From positions 1 to 6,726 of the forward strand of contig CAZYQY010000021.1 of NCBI GenBank assembly GCA_964649795.1: a stretch of 6,726 nt of DNA, written 5' to 3'. The notes beneath the pieces are model-generated. The model ran no database searches. It saw only the letters and a list, made by a program, of their open reading frames with translations, and was not told where the DNA came from. This stretch comes from JABMPX01 sp964649795. Its GTDB lineage: Bacteria > Patescibacteriota > Minisyncoccia > Portnoybacterales > UBA2143. Position numbers and translations under genes: made by a program. Positions 6,461 through 6,726 of the stretch are shown here, piece after piece. Each line of letters starts with the position of its first letter. The stretch's first letter is position 1.

Positions 6461-6490
6461 ATATTAATATCTAATGGTTGTAAAAGTCAA
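6461..6490 (-). promoter_or_regulatory. Candidate promoter of the GreA-like gene
   Basis: On the - strand TTGACT (6490-6485) is followed after 18 bases by TAATAT (6466-6461). This is the same pair of hexamers and spacing as the MazG-like promoter. The predicted leader is about 85 bases, AT-rich, and contains no clear hairpin. Confidence 0.45.
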
Positions 6491-6522
6491 TGATAGAAAT
6501 AACAAGACATGTTACTGTCTTA

Positions 6523-6567
6523 TTTGAGACACTTGAAAGTACGCAAATTGTGTCTCAAAGTGTCTCA
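6523..6567. repeat. Three GTGTCTCA repeats, two as a 10-bp inverted pair
   Basis: TTTGAGACAC (6523-6532) and GTGTCTCAAA (6550-6559) are perfect inverted copies separated by 17 bases. A third copy, GTGTCTCA (6560-6567), follows directly in tandem with the second. They could fold into a hairpin, bind a dimeric regulator or recombinase, or be the end of a lost insertion sequence. Nothing in the sequence decides between these. Confidence 0.6.
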
Positions 6568-6615
6568 TTTAAGTTTTATTTTAGCGACCCATTCCCGTCA
6601 GAATCATTCCTTTTA

Positions 6616-6726
6616 CTACCCCGAAAAACCCTTATGGGGCCTTGATTTGAAAGGTTCGAGTCCTGCCCGCAGAGCATAGAAAGGTATAATAATACATAGT
6701 AGGGCATAGTAGAGTATAAAAGTAAC
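6616..6726 (-). CDS. Partial reading frame open to the right edge, unknown
   Basis: A - strand frame enters from beyond base 6726 and runs 36 codons to a TAG at 6618-6616. The visible part starts with a hydrophobic stretch (VTFILYYALLCIIIPFYAL) and ends RAGLEPFKSRPHKGFSG. The RAGLEP portion is simply the antisense reading of a tRNA-T-arm-like sequence, a well-known source of spurious protein tails. It may be the real 3' end of a gene to the right, extended through an attachment site, or chance. I recognise no family. Confidence 0.2.
   Translation of the reverse strand, partial: VTFILYYALLCIIIPFYALRAGLEPFKSRPHKGFSG
6651..6676 (+). other. Fragment resembling a tRNA 3' end (possible att site)
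   Basis: GGTTCGAGTCCTGCCCGC (6653-6670) looks like a T-arm (loop TTCGAGT with GG/CC closing pairs) running into an acceptor 3' strand. The left half of the T-stem (AAAGG) pairs with CCTGC at only 3 of 5 positions. No D-arm, anticodon arm or matching 5' acceptor strand precedes it, so this is not a complete tRNA. tRNA 3' ends are frequently copied at integration sites of mobile elements, which is the likeliest explanation. Confidence 0.35.

Larger units (their letters stand above)
6385..6726. other. Gene-poor region upstream of the GreA-like gene
   Basis: About 340 bases with no complete gene on either strand. The GreA-like promoter occupies the left part. An AAGACA/TGTCTT inverted repeat (6504-6509, 6516-6521) and the GTGTCTCA repeats follow. 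The right 110 bases hold a short - strand reading frame open to the edge, a tRNA 3'-end-like fragment, and two tandem CATAGTAG units (6695-6702, 6705-6712). The mixture suggests recombination scars more than a single regulatory region. Confidence 0.5.

Noticed and set aside
6580..6680. Complete tRNA gene
   Set aside because: Only a T-arm/acceptor-like 3' part is present; no anticodon or D-arm and no matching 5' acceptor strand can be folded.
6675..6720. CRISPR or long tandem array in the CATAGTAG repeats
   Set aside because: Only two adjacent 8-base units, no spacers and no cas genes; too short for an array.

Overview
The window comes from an AT-rich bacterium. A GreA/GreB-type elongation factor, a MazG-type house-cleaning enzyme, Shine-Dalgarno motifs of the AGGAGG type and hairpin-plus-T terminators all point to Bacteria. 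TGA is used as a stop (recombinase, GHMP kinase gene), so there is no sign of a TGA-reassigned code. Short genes, a Patescibacteria-style large serine recombinase and archaeal-flavoured small kinases make a Candidate Phyla Radiation (Patescibacteria) genome my best guess. That is an inference; no 16S or ribosomal gene is present.

Left third (1-2234, + strand): a restriction-modification operon. The first gene is cut by the left edge and encodes an AlwI-family type IIS endonuclease. Eight bases after its stop lies a beta-class adenine-N6 DNA methyltransferase closely resembling DpnA/M.MboI-type GATC enzymes. AlwI cuts near GGATC, which contains GATC, so the two genes make a coherent restriction/protection pair. 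The operon is noticeably more AT-rich than the kinase genes to its right.

Middle (2218-3677): a large serine recombinase on the - strand, converging on the methyltransferase with a 17-base overlap of the 3' ends. The methyltransferase's intrinsic terminator lies inside the recombinase's last codons. R-M operon and recombinase together look like accessory, possibly mobile, DNA. The roughly 90-base gap to the right carries weak promoters pointing both ways and is where a recombinase attachment site might lie.

Right-middle (3601-5423, + strand): a two-gene operon encoding a UPF0200/dephospho-CoA-kinase-like P-loop kinase and a GHMP-superfamily kinase resembling beta-RFAP synthase. The genes are 6 bases apart and the second gene's ribosome binding site lies inside the first gene. 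The operon ends in a perfect 12-bp hairpin that is itself preceded by a good ribosome binding site and ATG, as if a third gene had been lost. This kinase pair is the most likely place for undescribed biochemistry.

Right end (5420-6726): a MazG-like pyrophosphohydrolase gene (+) and a GreA/GreB-domain gene (-) converge on a shared bidirectional terminator. Upstream of the GreA-like gene, about 340 bases hold no complete gene. They contain a likely promoter, three copies of GTGTCTCA partly arranged as a hairpin, a fragment resembling the 3' end of a tRNA, and a short - strand reading frame open to the right edge. These suggest an integration scar or the edge of another mobile element.
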